Assembly: GCF_002760435.1 (NCBI RefSeq)
Contig: NZ_AUUU01000031.1
Span: forward strand, 31,458-95,457
Length of the DNA: 64,000 nt
Origin: Clostridium sp. LS
Lineage (GTDB): Bacteria; Bacillota; Clostridia; Clostridiales; Clostridiaceae
Direction of reading: 5' to 3'
The notes beneath the pieces are model-generated. The model did not search any database, was not told the origin of the DNA, and saw nothing but the letters and a program-made list of their open reading frames with translations. Both the position numbers and the translations under genes were made by a program. How positions within the stretch are numbered: position 1 is the stretch's first letter; the number at the start of each line of letters is the position of its first letter. Below are positions 47,088 through 56,081 of this stretch, piece by piece.

Positions 47088-48419
47088 TTAATATCTATTA
47101 AGATAGTTTTCTAATTCCCAGTCATGTACTTTAGTTCTGTAGTCATCCCATTCTGCCGCTTTCCCAGCAATATAGTTTTCATATATGTGTTCTCCTAAAG
47201 CTGACTTAGCTAATTCACTTTCTTTCATGAATTGAACAGCTTCATATAAGTTGTTTGGTAAATTGTCAATTCCATTAGCTTTTCTTTCTTCTTCAGTCAT
47301 AGCAAAAATATTTGCTTCAACTTCAGCAGGTGGTGTTAAGTTATTCTTAATTCCATCTAAACCTGCTTGTAGTAATGCAGCTAATACTAAATATGGATTA
47401 GAACTTGGATCTGGACATCTAAGTTCAACTCTAGTTCCTGCTCCCCTAGCTGCTGGTACTCTGATTAATGCAGTTCTATTTTTACAAGACCAAGCTAAGT
47501 AAACTGGTGCCTCGTATCCTGGAACTAATCTCTTATATGAGTTAACTAAAGGATTAGTTACGGCAGCAACACCTTTAATATGCTTTAGTAATCCAGCTAT
47601 AAATTGGTAAGCTACTTTACTTAATCCATTTTTATCATTTTCATCGACAAAAGCATTCTTTCCATCTTTGTATAATGACATATTAACGTGCATCCCTGAA
47701 CCGTTAATTCCAAAGATTGGTTTTGGCATAAATGATGCATGTAATCCATGTCTTTGAGCTATAGATTTAACAACTAATTTAAATGTCATAATGTTATCAG
47801 CTGTAGTTAAAGCATCAGCATACTTAAAGTCAATTTCATTTTGACCTTCAGCAACTTCATGGTGAGATGCTTCAATTTCAAATCCCATTTCTTCTAAAGC
47901 TAAAGTCATATCTCTTCTAGCATTTTCTCCCAAATCTGTAGGTGCTAAATCAAAATATCCACCTTTGTCTTGAGTGTTAGTAGTTGGGTTACCATTCTCA
48001 TCAGTTTCAAATAAGAAGAATTCACATTCTGGTCCAACATTCATTGAATACCCAAGTTCAGCAGCATCTGCTATAGCTTTCTTAAGTACATATCTTGGAT
48101 CCCCTTCAAATGGTGTTCCATCAGGTCTATAAACGTCACAAATTAATCTTGCAACCTTACCTTGTTGCGGCCTCCATGGAAAAATAACGAAACTGTCTAA
48201 GTTTGGTCTTAAGTTCATGTCTGATTCTTCAATTCTAACAAAACCATCAATAGATGATCCATCAAACATGCACTCGTTGTTTAATGCTTTTTCTAATTGC
48301 TTATCTGTAATTGCTACATTTTTTAATGTTCCAAAGATATCAGTGAATTGAAGTCTTATAAATTTAACCCCATTTTCTTTAACTAAATCAATGATATCTT
48401 CCTTAGTATATTTTGCCAT
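47088..48419 (-). CDS. glnA: Glutamine synthetase, type I
   Basis: The 443-residue enzyme is the short GSI-alpha form of Gram-positives. It has the FDGSSIDGF loop, the ATP/Mg motif [16 protein letters not shown] and the NRTALIRVP flap segment. It joins ammonia to glutamate. I chose ATG 48419 because GGGGGGAATG stands ahead; the open frame reaches 48473 through the leader terminator. Transcription passes a leader terminator first, so expression should depend on antitermination by the next gene's product. Confidence 0.96.
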   Translation of the reverse strand: MAKYTKEDIIDLVKENGVKFIRLQFTDIFGTLKNVAITDKQLEKALNNECMFDGSSIDGFVRIEESDMNLRPNLDSFVIFPWRPQQGKVARLICDVYRPDGTPFEGDPRYVLKKAIADAAELGYSMNVGPECEFFLFETDENGNPTTNTQDKGGYFDLAPTDLGENARRDMTLALEEMGFEIEASHHEVAEGQNEIDFKYADALTTADNIMTFKLVVKSIAQRHGLHASFMPKPIFGINGSGMHVNMSLYKDGKNAFVDENDKNGLSKVAYQFIAGLLKHIKGVAAVTNPLVNSYKRLVPGYEAPVYLAWSCKNRTALIRVPAARGAGTRVELRCPDPSSNPYLVLAALLQAGLDGIKNNLTPPAEVEANIFAMTEEERKANGIDNLPNNLYEAVQFMKESELAKSALGEHIYENYIAGKAAEWDDYRTKVHDWELENYLNRY

Positions 48420-48441
48420 TTTTACATTCCCCCCTTTTCTT

Positions 48442-48488
48442 AAAAAAAGGCGTACAATAGAGAGGTATACCATCTATCGAACGCCTTT
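48442..48488 (-). terminator. Intrinsic terminator inside the glnA leader
   Basis: AAAGGCGU (48481-48488) pairs with ACGCCUUU (48446-48453), with further pairing inside, and seven U follow. It lies between the promoter and glnA, 22 bases from the start codon, so it must be overcome for glnA expression. Confidence 0.9.
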
Positions 48489-48494
48489 GCTCAA
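48477..48494 (-). promoter_or_regulatory. Antiterminator-type hairpin in the glnA leader (candidate ANTAR target)
   Basis: UUGAGC-AAAGGC-GUUCGA forms a six-pair stem with a six-base loop. The loop has A at position 1 and G at position 4, as in known ANTAR target loops. It uses the same bases as the terminator 5' arm, so both cannot form at once. The matching second hairpin of a classic ANTAR target was not certain. Confidence 0.6.
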
Positions 48495-48510
48495 TTCATT
48501 TAATAATGAA

Positions 48511-48539
48511 ATTATATACCACTAATATTAAGAAATCAA
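48511..48539 (-). promoter_or_regulatory. glnA promoter
   Basis: -35 TTGATT (48534-48539) and -10 TATAAT (48511-48516) are 17 bases apart. Transcription should start near 48504, giving a leader of about 85 bases before glnA. Confidence 0.85.
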
Positions 48540-48804
48540 GTGGTTTTTCTTAAATAATAAATTTTTTTATTAAAAAAACTTTAAATAATAAAGTAAATAA
48601 TGTCATAATATTTATAATATAAAGTTTTGCGGTATTATTTTCCAATTTCTCTTCAGTATTTTAAATTTTTTTCATTTATTAATATATTTTTTTCTATATA
48701 TTTTTATTTTAATTTCATTTTTTCGGCATTCGCTATATATTATTTTATCGTTTATAAATTTATTATGGCATATTTTCTTAAATTATATTCTATAAAAAAT
48801 CATC

Positions 48805-48870
48805 ACACAAAAAGAAGCCATAAAAAGTTTACACCCTATGACTTCATCGCCAAATTCTATTTATTTACTA
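48805..48870 (-). ncRNA. Candidate small RNA upstream of glnA
   Basis: A canonical promoter (48877-48905) is followed 25 bases after its expected start by a 9-pair hairpin: GAAGUCAUA with UAUGGCUUC, at 48837-48845 and 48814-48822, loop 14, then U5. No open reading frame lies between. The transcript would be about 65 nt. It may also read through into glnA as a long-leader form. It has no recognised family. Confidence 0.45.
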
Positions 48871-48876
48871 GATTTA

Positions 48877-48905
48877 ATTATATATATCAATAGATTTTAA
48901 GTCAA
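48877..48905 (-). promoter_or_regulatory. Second promoter upstream of glnA, driving the candidate small RNA
   Basis: -35 TTGACT (48900-48905), 17-base spacer and -10 TATAAT (48877-48882) are near consensus on the minus strand. Apart from this cassette and the promoters of glnA and aspartokinase, the 662-base gap 48420-49081 holds nothing I recognise. Confidence 0.7.
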
Positions 48906-49011
48906 TTATTTATGATTGAGTATTTTTCATAAATTTAGTAATACCTTATCTTTTGATAAACTTTTGCATGAAAATTTTCTTACCAATTTATATCTATCTT
49001 TAATAATTCTC

Positions 49012-49040
49012 TTGAACATTTTTTGATAAATTGCTACAAT
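49012..49040 (+). promoter_or_regulatory. Promoter of the aspartokinase gene
   Basis: -35 TTGAAC (49012-49017) and -10 TACAAT (49035-49040) are 17 bases apart on the plus strand, giving a short leader of about 35 bases. That leaves no room for a lysine riboswitch. Confidence 0.7.
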
Positions 49041-49081
49041 CTTATATGTAAAAAATACATGAAAATATGGGGGCTATAATT

Positions 49082-50395
49082 ATGAAAACAATTGTTACTA
49101 AATTTGGTGGAAGCTCACTTGCAGATGCTAATCAATTTAAAAAGGTTAAGGATATAATATTTTCTAACGCTGAAAGAAGATATGTAATACCTTCAGCACC
49201 TGGAAAAAGAAATTCAAAAGATTCTAAAATAACGGACTTATTATATCTTTGTCATGCCCATGTTTCTACCGGAATATCTTTTGATGATGTTTTTAATCAC
49301 ATAAGAGACAGATACTGCGATATTGTTAAAGACTTAAATTTAGACTTTGATATTGGAGCACACTTAGATATAGTAAAAAAAGATCTTGAAGAAGGGGCTT
49401 CAAGTGATTACGCTGCAAGTAGAGGTGAATATCTAAACGGACTAATACTTGCAAACTACCTTGGTTTCGAATTTGTTGACGCTAAAGATGTTATGGTTTT
49501 TAATGCCGATGGTACTTTAGATTCAGAGGCAACAAATTCAGCGCTACATGACAAATTATCTAAAACATCTACAGCTGTAATTCCTGGATTTTATGGAGCA
49601 GATAAGGATGGTAATATAATCACTTTCTCAAGAGGTGGCTCTGATGTTACAGGGGCTTTAGTTGCTGCAAGCATAAATGCTGATCTTTATGAAAACTGGA
49701 CTGACGTTTCTGGATTCTTAATGGCAGATCCTAGAATAATCAATAATCCAAAACCAATAAGCAAAATTACTTATTCAGAACTTAGAGAATTATCTTACAT
49801 GGGAGCTTCAGTTTTACATGAAGATGCAATATTCCCAGTAAGAGAAGTTGGAATTCCAATAAATATAAAAAACACTAACAGACCTCAAGATGAAGGTACA
49901 TTTATTGTAAAAGATACTGATGCTTCAATGAAACCAACTACAGTAACTGGTATTGCTGGCAAAAAAGATTTTACCGTAATTTCCATTGCTAAGGCATCGA
50001 TGAATTCTGAGCTTGGTTTCTGCAGAAAACTTTTATCAATACTTGAACAACACAATATTTCATTTGAAAATATGCCTTCTGGAATAGATACAGTTTGTCT
50101 TGTAATTCAAGACTCTCAATTAAAGAATAAAAAAGAAATTGTACTTGAAGAAATAAAAAGGACATGCAACCCTGACAGCATCGAAGTGCATCCAAATATG
50201 GCTATGATAGCAACTGTTGGACGCGGAATGGCTAAACAAAGAGGAACTGCTGCTAAAATATTTACAGCTCTTTCAAACGCTGAAATTAACATTAGAATGA
50301 TAGACCAAGGTTCTAGTGAAATGAACATTTTGGTTGGTGTAGAAAATGATGACTTCGAAAAAGGAATAACTGCAATTTACAACGCTTTTAATTAA
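49082..50395 (+). CDS. Aspartate kinase
   Basis: The 437-residue enzyme starts with the kinase motif KFGGSSLADANQF. It has SRGGSDVTGAL and TDVSGFLMADPRI for substrate and ATP binding, then two C-terminal ACT domains (about residues 300-437) for feedback control. It makes aspartyl phosphate for lysine, threonine and methionine synthesis. The ATG at 49082 follows GGGGGCTATAATT. It is monocistronic, between its own promoter and a terminator. Which end product inhibits it cannot be read here. Confidence 0.93.
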   Translation: MKTIVTKFGGSSLADANQFKKVKDIIFSNAERRYVIPSAPGKRNSKDSKITDLLYLCHAHVSTGISFDDVFNHIRDRYCDIVKDLNLDFDIGAHLDIVKKDLEEGASSDYAASRGEYLNGLILANYLGFEFVDAKDVMVFNADGTLDSEATNSALHDKLSKTSTAVIPGFYGADKDGNIITFSRGGSDVTGALVAASINADLYENWTDVSGFLMADPRIINNPKPISKITYSELRELSYMGASVLHEDAIFPVREVGIPINIKNTNRPQDEGTFIVKDTDASMKPTTVTGIAGKKDFTVISIAKASMNSELGFCRKLLSILEQHNISFENMPSGIDTVCLVIQDSQLKNKKEIVLEEIKRTCNPDSIEVHPNMAMIATVGRGMAKQRGTAAKIFTALSNAEINIRMIDQGSSEMNILVGVENDDFEKGITAIYNAFN

Positions 50396-50409
50396 TATAT
50401 TAAATGTAA

Positions 50410-50448
50410 AAATAAAGGTTACTCTGCTTTATGAGATAACCTTTATTT
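50410..50448 (+). terminator. Intrinsic terminator after aspartokinase
   Basis: Arms AAATAAAGGTTA (50410-50421) and TAACCTTTATTT (50437-50448) are followed by TTTTTT on the plus strand. Confidence 0.9.
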
Positions 50449-50459
50449 TTTTAATTTAA

Positions 50460-50495
50460 TAAGATATATAGCTGGTAATTGAGCCATATATCTTA
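50460..50495. repeat. Long orphan hairpin downstream of aspartokinase
   Basis: TAAGATATAT (50460-50469) pairs with ATATATCTTA (50486-50495), with an inner GCT/AGC. It has no good T-run, so it is not a clear terminator. It lies 133 bases from the Rpn gene end. Confidence 0.5.
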
Positions 50496-50627
50496 CTAAA
50501 TAATTATCATAGAAAGTTATTTACAGAAAAACTTTCACATACTTATTGAAATTAATATTATGCAATACTTATGCCTGTAAAATTTTAACCTTTGAGGTTC
50601 TTGTGAGTAACCTGTTCCCCACTTGGT

Positions 50628-51515
50628 TCACCGCTTAACAGTCCCAACGATGTTTTTAACATATTCAACCTCAAAGTCATTTATATCTGCTATATATTCT
50701 ATTGAAAGCCCTTTTTTATATTGTTTTAATATTAATTCTCGTCTTTCCCTTTCTATTCCTTTTTCTATTCCTTTTTCTATTCCCTTTTCCATTCCCTTTA
50801 TTTCAGCAGTTTTCATCTCTGCTATATAATCTCTAAGTCTTTTTAAATCATTTTCGTATATTTCTCTTTCTTCCTTGTCTAAATACATTACATCAAGTCG
50901 TTCTACAGCTTTCTTTACAGATTCATCTACTGCCAATTCTTCTGGAATTTTATCCTTTTCAAGCTCGTAGGCCCTATTCAAAAATACTATCCATCTATCT
51001 AAAGCTGTTTTTACATCTTTAAAGTCTTTTTTAAATTTATTTAACTCAATAAAATGCATTTCAAATACACTTGACAGTTCTTTCTTACTTTTCTCATTAT
51101 ACACCTTATATACATTATGAAAATCATCATCTTCTAAATAATCAAAATCTAATATGTTTATGGATATAGTTTTTCTTAGTTTATCATAGTTATATCCACC
51201 TTCTAATTGATCAGAATATACCTTTACCCAATAATAAAATGCCCTTTTTTCATAAAAAATTTGTTCTGATAGCTGCATTTCTATATCATACCAAATACCT
51301 TTTTCATCTACTGCTTTTATATCAAGTATACTCATTTTATCTTTTCTATAATTTGCTATATTGTAGGGATTTTTAAGGTGTATATCTTTTATTTGCTGTT
51401 CTTCTGACAATATTGAATTTATAAATGAAATAAGAATATCTTTATTTTCCTCACTTCCAAAAAGCTTCTTAAATGCAAAATCAACTTTTGGATTTAATCT
51501 ACACACAAGCTTCAC
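50628..51515 (-). CDS. Rpn family / PD-(D/E)XK nuclease-type protein
   Basis: The 295-residue protein has the PDDEXK_2 (transposase-like nuclease) pattern: N-terminal NPKVDFAFKKLFGSEEN, then Asp65 (ILDIKAVD) and Glu79-x-Gln81 (YDIEMQL), with Gln in place of the usual Lys. RpnA-like relatives are RecA-independent recombination nucleases. The tail has a repeat (MEKGIEKGIEKGIERE) and a final helix-turn-like YIADINDFEVEYVKNI. A decayed fragment of a relative lies at 54108-54195. No terminal inverted repeats are evident, so it is not an active element by sight. Confidence 0.8.
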   Translation of the reverse strand: MKLVCRLNPKVDFAFKKLFGSEENKDILISFINSILSEEQQIKDIHLKNPYNIANYRKDKMSILDIKAVDEKGIWYDIEMQLSEQIFYEKRAFYYWVKVYSDQLEGGYNYDKLRKTISINILDFDYLEDDDFHNVYKVYNEKSKKELSSVFEMHFIELNKFKKDFKDVKTALDRWIVFLNRAYELEKDKIPEELAVDESVKKAVERLDVMYLDKEEREIYENDLKRLRDYIAEMKTAEIKGMEKGIEKGIEKGIERERRELILKQYKKGLSIEYIADINDFEVEYVKNIVGTVKR

Positions 51516-51590
51516 TTCCTCTCCAATGCATATTCAAATCTAATATTGATTATAATAATATTATAGCCGATAAACTATCTACTTAAAATA

Positions 51591-51626
51591 AAAAATTGCA
51601 CTAAACATTCATTCAGTGCAATTTTT
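51591..51626 (-). terminator. Intrinsic terminator after the LysM gene
   Basis: Perfect 12-base arms AAAAATTGCACT (51591-51602) and AGTGCAATTTTT (51615-51626) enclose a 12-base loop and are followed by a T-run on the minus strand. Confidence 0.85.
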
Positions 51627-51642
51627 ATACAAAAACGTAGTC

Positions 51643-51924
51643 TTATTTAATATACATTTTTCCATTTTCAAGTGCATATTCTGGGATCCGAAAAATAGTT
51701 TGATCGTTCATAATATTTTCATCATCAATCTTGTTGATTGATTTTATCATCTTAATTGTGCTATTAAAATTACAAGTGCTTTCATATTTTCTTGCAATAT
51801 CAGTTAAGGTTTCCCCATATTTCAATTTGTAATTAATGCATTGTAATTTTGCAAAATAGTTGGATGTATCGATACCAGTCTTTTCAATTTCACTGTTAGT
51901 CTTTTCTTCTTTACTTATAACCAT
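51643..51924 (-). CDS. Short LysM-domain protein
   Basis: The 93-residue protein contains one LysM-type domain (about residues 31-78: YKLKYGETLTDIARKYES..NKIDDENIMNDQTIFRIPEY), which binds N-acetylglucosamine polymers. No signal peptide or membrane helix is visible, so it is either cytoplasmic, a truncated remnant of a larger secreted protein, or begins upstream of the frame that I can see. YneA-like short LysM proteins normally have a membrane helix. The 52-base T-rich region following ends in a terminator. Confidence 0.6.
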   Translation of the reverse strand: MVISKEEKTNSEIEKTGIDTSNYFAKLQCINYKLKYGETLTDIARKYESTCNFNSTIKMIKSINKIDDENIMNDQTIFRIPEYALENGKMYIK

Positions 51925-52028
51925 CGAAGTTCCATTGAAAAATCTTATTATGAGTAATGCTGGTTATAATTATGAAGAATGGATTCAAAAATTCTTCATG
52001 GGAAATGTTGAGATAATCCTCTTAATTA

Positions 52029-52808
52029 TTAAATAATATTTTCCTGACTATCTAAAAGCCTTTCTTTTCGACTTCTCTTCTCTTCATACATTCTTTTATC
52101 TGCAATGTTCATTAAATCTTCCAATGTAATTCCGTCTTCTGTATATTTCGAATAACCTATACTAACTTGTGTGTTTTGATTACTAAAAATATGTGAAACA
52201 CCATTTTTAATGGATAGTTTAATATTTTCAATTTCTTTTTCACTTATATTTTCTATAATCGCAATAAATTCATCGCCACCAGTTCTAGCAACAACCCCCT
52301 TTTTTCCTATTCTATTTTTTATAATTCTAGCTGAGCTAATTATATATTTATCACCTACTAAATGTCCAAGACTATCATTAATCATCTTAGTCTTATCTAA
52401 ATCAAATGCCATAATAAAAAAAGCTTGGCCCGTTGAAATTTTTCTTTCAAAAACTTTTTCTAATCCTTTTCTATTATACAAACCCGTCATTGGGTCATTA
52501 TTTGCATTTCTATTTAATGTAGATATAACCTTTACAATGCAATTAATCCAAAGTATTAGATATGTAACAAAAATACTTACTCCAATTACAAGAAATATGT
52601 TAATTATATTTTCAATTTCAATATGTATTAAATTTGATATCATGTCTAAAAATGAAGCTGCTAAAATTAACCCTAAACCACTAATTCCAACAACAGATAT
52701 CTTTTTTTTATACACAAATTTATTTAATACTTTATAATTTATCCATATCATATAAATTAAAAGAAACGATACAAATAAAAATATTATTAATTTGCTCAAC
52801 CAAACCAT
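52029..52808 (-). CDS. Diguanylate cyclase (GGDEF) with N-terminal membrane helices
   Basis: The 259-residue protein has about three N-terminal membrane helices (residues 6-25, 39-58, 69-95). A GGDEF domain follows with motif GGDEF at residues 177-181 and DKTKMINDSLGH in its lead-in. It makes cyclic di-GMP. No RxxD inhibitory site is present before the motif (KKGVVART). I chose ATG 52808 because AGAAGGATTTTTT precedes it. It lies alone between LysM and DedA genes. It may regulate motility or surface polysaccharide, but the target is unknown. Confidence 0.88.
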   Translation of the reverse strand: MVWLSKLIIFLFVSFLLIYMIWINYKVLNKFVYKKKISVVGISGLGLILAASFLDMISNLIHIEIENIINIFLVIGVSIFVTYLILWINCIVKVISTLNRNANNDPMTGLYNRKGLEKVFERKISTGQAFFIMAFDLDKTKMINDSLGHLVGDKYIISSARIIKNRIGKKGVVARTGGDEFIAIIENISEKEIENIKLSIKNGVSHIFSNQNTQVSIGYSKYTEDGITLEDLMNIADKRMYEEKRSRKERLLDSQENII

Positions 52809-52926
52809 AAAAAATCCTTCTTTCTCCCTCATACCATTTATTGCTTATTATACCACGAAGTTCTTTAAAGAAACATAAAATAATTGTTAAGTATTGTAAA
52901 ATAAATGAATTAATTTTGAAATTTAA

Positions 52927-52963
52927 AATGCACAACTAGGCAATTTTCTCCTAATTGTGCATT
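52927..52963. terminator. Terminator after the DedA gene
   Basis: Arms AATGCACAA (52927-52935) and TTGTGCATT (52955-52963), with an inner CTAGG/CCTAA-like stem, are T-rich on both sides. Confidence 0.7.
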
Positions 52964-52971
52964 ATTTTTTA

Positions 52972-53619
52972 TTATATTATTCCTTTTGATTTTTTCATTT
53001 TACTTTTTAAAATTTCAATAGCAACTGGTAAAATTGAAATTAATATTATTGCTATTACTACAATTTCAAAATTATTTTTAACTACAGGAATAGCCCCAAA
53101 GAAATATCCTAACGCTGAAACTCCTAATACCCATAAAACTCCACCAACCGCATTAAAAGAAATAAAATTTTTATAATCCATTTCTCCTACTCCTGCAACA
53201 AATGGTGCTAGCGTCCTTACTATAGGTATAAATCTAGCAAAAATTATTGTCTTCCCACCGTATTTTTCATAAAATTTATGGGTTTTATCAAGATGCTCTT
53301 TCTTTATAAATTTCCCGCTTTTAATCATTTTATTTCCCAGCAATCTACCAATTTCATAATTTGAAGTATCTCCAAGTATTGCTGCTGCCATTAAAATTCC
53401 TATCAATATAAATATATTTAGCATTCCCATAGCCGCAAAAGCTGCCGCTGCAAATATCAAAGAATCTCCTGGTAAAAACGGTGTTATTACCAGCCCTGTT
53501 TCCAAAAATATTATAACAAATAGCATTAAATAAGTTTCAAATCCATAATTATTTATTACAACTCCCAAATATTTATCTAGATGCAAAAACATATCTATCA
53601 AATAAGCAAATGTATTCAT
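52972..53619 (-). CDS. DedA family membrane protein
   Basis: The 215-residue protein has the DedA core: FLPGDSLIFAAAAFAAMG early and the FARFIPIVRTLAPFVAGVGEM arginine motif, with about five helices. DedA proteins are thought to flip undecaprenyl phosphate or phospholipids between membrane leaflets. The ATG at 53619 follows TTGGAGGAAGAG. It is a single-gene unit here. Lipid-carrier recycling would suit the large sugar-transferase set nearby. Confidence 0.88.
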   Translation of the reverse strand: MNTFAYLIDMFLHLDKYLGVVINNYGFETYLMLFVIIFLETGLVITPFLPGDSLIFAAAAFAAMGMLNIFILIGILMAAAILGDTSNYEIGRLLGNKMIKSGKFIKKEHLDKTHKFYEKYGGKTIIFARFIPIVRTLAPFVAGVGEMDYKNFISFNAVGGVLWVLGVSALGYFFGAIPVVKNNFEIVVIAIILISILPVAIEILKSKMKKSKGII

Positions 53620-53787
53620 CTCTTCCTCCAATATGTTATTTTTTATTTTTCACATATGGTCATTATACATCAATAGCAATTAAAATGAAATTAAGATTTT
53701 ATTAAAATTGCAACAAACCTCACTTAATTCAAGTTTAGTGAAGCACTTAAATATAGCAATTCTAGTTTTTAAAATAAATGTTAAGAT

Positions 53788-53979
53788 TTACTTCGTAGTT
53801 AATAGAATAAATAATTGAATATTTTGACCGTCACTCTGCAAAGCAGCTCTAACTTCTGACCCGTTAAACTCTTTGCTATCCTTAGTAAACATGAATATTG
53901 CACTCCTTGATAAAGTTGTTATTATTAATAATTTAAGTATTAGTTCCAATAACGTAATGCCTGGCATTTTACTATTCAA
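53788..53979 (-). pseudogene. Prepilin-like N-terminal fragment
   Basis: The 63-residue frame begins MNSKMPGITLLELILKLLII. The GITLLEL motif (Gly at -1, Glu at +5) and the following hydrophobic helix are typical of type IV prepilins. A whole pilin is usually over 100 residues and has a C-terminal globular domain, which is missing; the helix also carries a lysine. It is most likely a truncated remnant. The start is TTG after AAGGGG. No pilus assembly genes are in the window. Confidence 0.55.
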
Positions 53980-54107
53980 TATTAAATTCCCCTTAGCATT
54001 TAATAATCTTTTACACTAATTCACCAGAACATTCCAAGACGTTCGATAATTCTTGCCTCTTTTTATACTTTTTTGATAAAATATTCTGCTCTTCTAATTT
54101 GATGCAC

Positions 54108-54195
54108 TTAAATACGTTCTCTAATTATTGTCAACTTTCTGTTTGCATATTCAAGTTCAAAATCATTTATATCTTCTATATACTTTACTGAAGCT
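54108..54195 (-). pseudogene. Decayed C-terminal fragment of a Rpn-type gene
   Basis: Translated on the minus strand, this reads SVKYIEDINDFELEYANRK, then ends at a TAA. It matches the C-terminus of the intact Rpn protein (SIEYIADINDFEVEYVKNI). No upstream body is present; the reading frame fades out at 54196-54206. It is a remnant of a second copy. Confidence 0.7.
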
Positions 54196-54206
54196 TATTA
54201 CATTGT

Positions 54207-55793
54207 TTATTTTAATTTGTACGCTACAGAAAAATTATCAAAAGTCTCAATTTTAAAACCACGTTTAATAAAAATTCCAATGGAATCATTTTCTAACACA
54301 TAAACCATATTATCCTCAACATTAGAAAAATTACTTCCATATATGAACCTATCAAAACTAACTGGTTTTAAAGAAAATGATGGATATTTAACATATTTTC
54401 TTGTTTGTATAAAATCATTAACAGGCAACTTTGTATAAAATAATACTTTTGAGTAATATATTCTATCATCAATATAAATCTTATCTTCTGTCTTTTTTAT
54501 TGCATATTCAATTGCACTACCACAACCTATCTGAAAATCAGCATTAATTTTTTTTTGGTAATCTCCAAAATAATATATGCAAAAAGCTATGAATGATACT
54601 GCATATAAAAATATGACTCCCTTAAATATACTTATTGTGGATTTCTTCAGTATCATATACATTCCGTATGCACAATAAAAAATTATAGATATCTGGATAC
54701 AGTTAATTTTATTTAAATTAATATTCTTCATTACGCATGCTAATATAAATGAACTTAACAAATTAGCAAAAATATAAAAATGCAAATCAAATTCTTTCTT
54801 TTTAAAACTACTAAAAATATGCTTACATGAATCTACTAGACCTATCACAATAACCGGTAAGCTAAATTTGTAATAAAATCCAAAATAATTTATTGAATTA
54901 TGCACTAAATTATCATCCTGACTTAGTACTAAATAGAAAAATGAAGAAATATTGTCAATAATACTATCTAATGATATTTCATCCCCCCTAAATCCAGGCA
55001 TTTTAGGAATAGATATAATACTTGTCCTAACTTCATTGAACATCCCTTTATTAATTGCAATGAAAAGAAGTATTGGAAATGCTATAATAATAAAGATTAT
55101 AGTTGATATTATAAAATACTTACCTATTCGTATTTTTTTGTAATAAAATGCATACAAACACTGCATAACTAATATAAGTGGTGTAACAATCCACAATGGT
55201 GCATAACAATATAACGATAAACCATAGAATAGTGCTGAAAGCATTAACCACTTCTCTTTTTCTAAACCCTTTAACAAAAAATATAATCCAAATAACAAAA
55301 ATGCTGCTGCAATATTGGATTCTAATCCCCATCTCGACAGCATAATGTGCCATGGGTTAATTGCCATTAAAAAAAGAGCAATTATAGAAACTTTATAATT
55401 ACCGCACACTCTTTCTACTACTAGAAAAAAAATAATTAACGAAATGCATGAAAATATTACTTGGGGTAATCTAATAATAAACGTAGATAATTGCCCTCCT
55501 GCTAATAAAATAAACGGCATCGTTAAATAGCTATATAATACGTTCATCCCACTTCCCCACGAAACAAAATATATTGGGTTAGCATACCCTTGAGAATCTT
55601 TTCCATAAAATAGTATTGAATATGCTTCATAGCCTGCAAATGCTTCATCTTGATTTATCCCACCTGGCATATTTGATAAATTTATAATGCGTACTAAAAT
55701 TCCTATACATAATATAATTATAACCAAAAACACTTTATGGTTATCTTTAATAAAAGAATTTTTAAAAGTTTTACATTCTATATAATTTTCCAT
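54207..55793 (-). CDS. Membrane glycosyltransferase, ArnT/GT39 (PMT) family
   Basis: The 528-residue protein has about twelve membrane helices and the first-loop acidic pair Asp49-Glu50 (NQDEAFAG), the catalytic hallmark of GT-C enzymes using polyprenyl-phosphate sugars. A short extracellular C-terminal region (about 430-528) follows. It probably adds a sugar to a lipid or protein at the outer membrane face. The start at 55793 follows GAGAGGAAAAGT. The sugar donor and acceptor are unknown. Confidence 0.82.
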   Translation of the reverse strand: MENYIECKTFKNSFIKDNHKVFLVIIILCIGILVRIINLSNMPGGINQDEAFAGYEAYSILFYGKDSQGYANPIYFVSWGSGMNVLYSYLTMPFILLAGGQLSTFIIRLPQVIFSCISLIIFFLVVERVCGNYKVSIIALFLMAINPWHIMLSRWGLESNIAAAFLLFGLYFLLKGLEKEKWLMLSALFYGLSLYCYAPLWIVTPLILVMQCLYAFYYKKIRIGKYFIISTIIFIIIAFPILLFIAINKGMFNEVRTSIISIPKMPGFRGDEISLDSIIDNISSFFYLVLSQDDNLVHNSINYFGFYYKFSLPVIVIGLVDSCKHIFSSFKKKEFDLHFYIFANLLSSFILACVMKNINLNKINCIQISIIFYCAYGMYMILKKSTISIFKGVIFLYAVSFIAFCIYYFGDYQKKINADFQIGCGSAIEYAIKKTEDKIYIDDRIYYSKVLFYTKLPVNDFIQTRKYVKYPSFSLKPVSFDRFIYGSNFSNVEDNMVYVLENDSIGIFIKRGFKIETFDNFSVAYKLK

Positions 55794-56007
55794 ACTTTTC
55801 CTCTCTAATGTACTTTCATAAAAAAACAAATTTAGTAAAATACATAATCCTATTATTAAAATTACTATTGCCCGATTTTTTCTTAATATAAGTATATGTT
55901 AATCTTTTAATCTTTATTATAAAGCAAAATACACTATTAAGAAATATTATTTATGTTGTTAAAATTATTTATACAGACTAAAAAAATCATTAATTTTTTA
56001 ACTCAAT

Positions 56008-56036
56008 TTGTAACAATTGTTATATTAATGTATAAT
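56008..56036 (+). promoter_or_regulatory. Promoter of the Gpi18-like gene
   Basis: -35 TTGTAA (56008-56013), 17-base spacer and -10 TATAAT (56031-56036) lie on the plus strand, 46 bases before the start codon. Confidence 0.65.
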
Positions 56037-56081
56037 AAATATGAAATTTTATAAAGTTTTATTTATGCAAGGGGTATGAAA

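Noticed and set aside
48627..48893. A plus-strand frame of 88 codons in the glnA-aspartokinase spacer
   Set aside because: The translation is almost all Phe, Ile, Tyr and Lys from AT-rich DNA, it has no ribosome site, and it runs across the promoter and terminator signals.
49041..49081. A lysine riboswitch ahead of aspartokinase
   Set aside because: The TTGAAC/TACAAT promoter leaves only about 40 bases before the start, too short for the riboswitch.
50745..50805. A CRISPR-like direct repeat array
   Set aside because: The repeats are short, contiguous and in frame in the Rpn gene, with no unique spacers.
50628..51515. An active insertion sequence containing the PD-(D/E)XK gene
   Set aside because: No inverted ends or target-site duplication were found, and Rpn-type genes are usually stand-alone.
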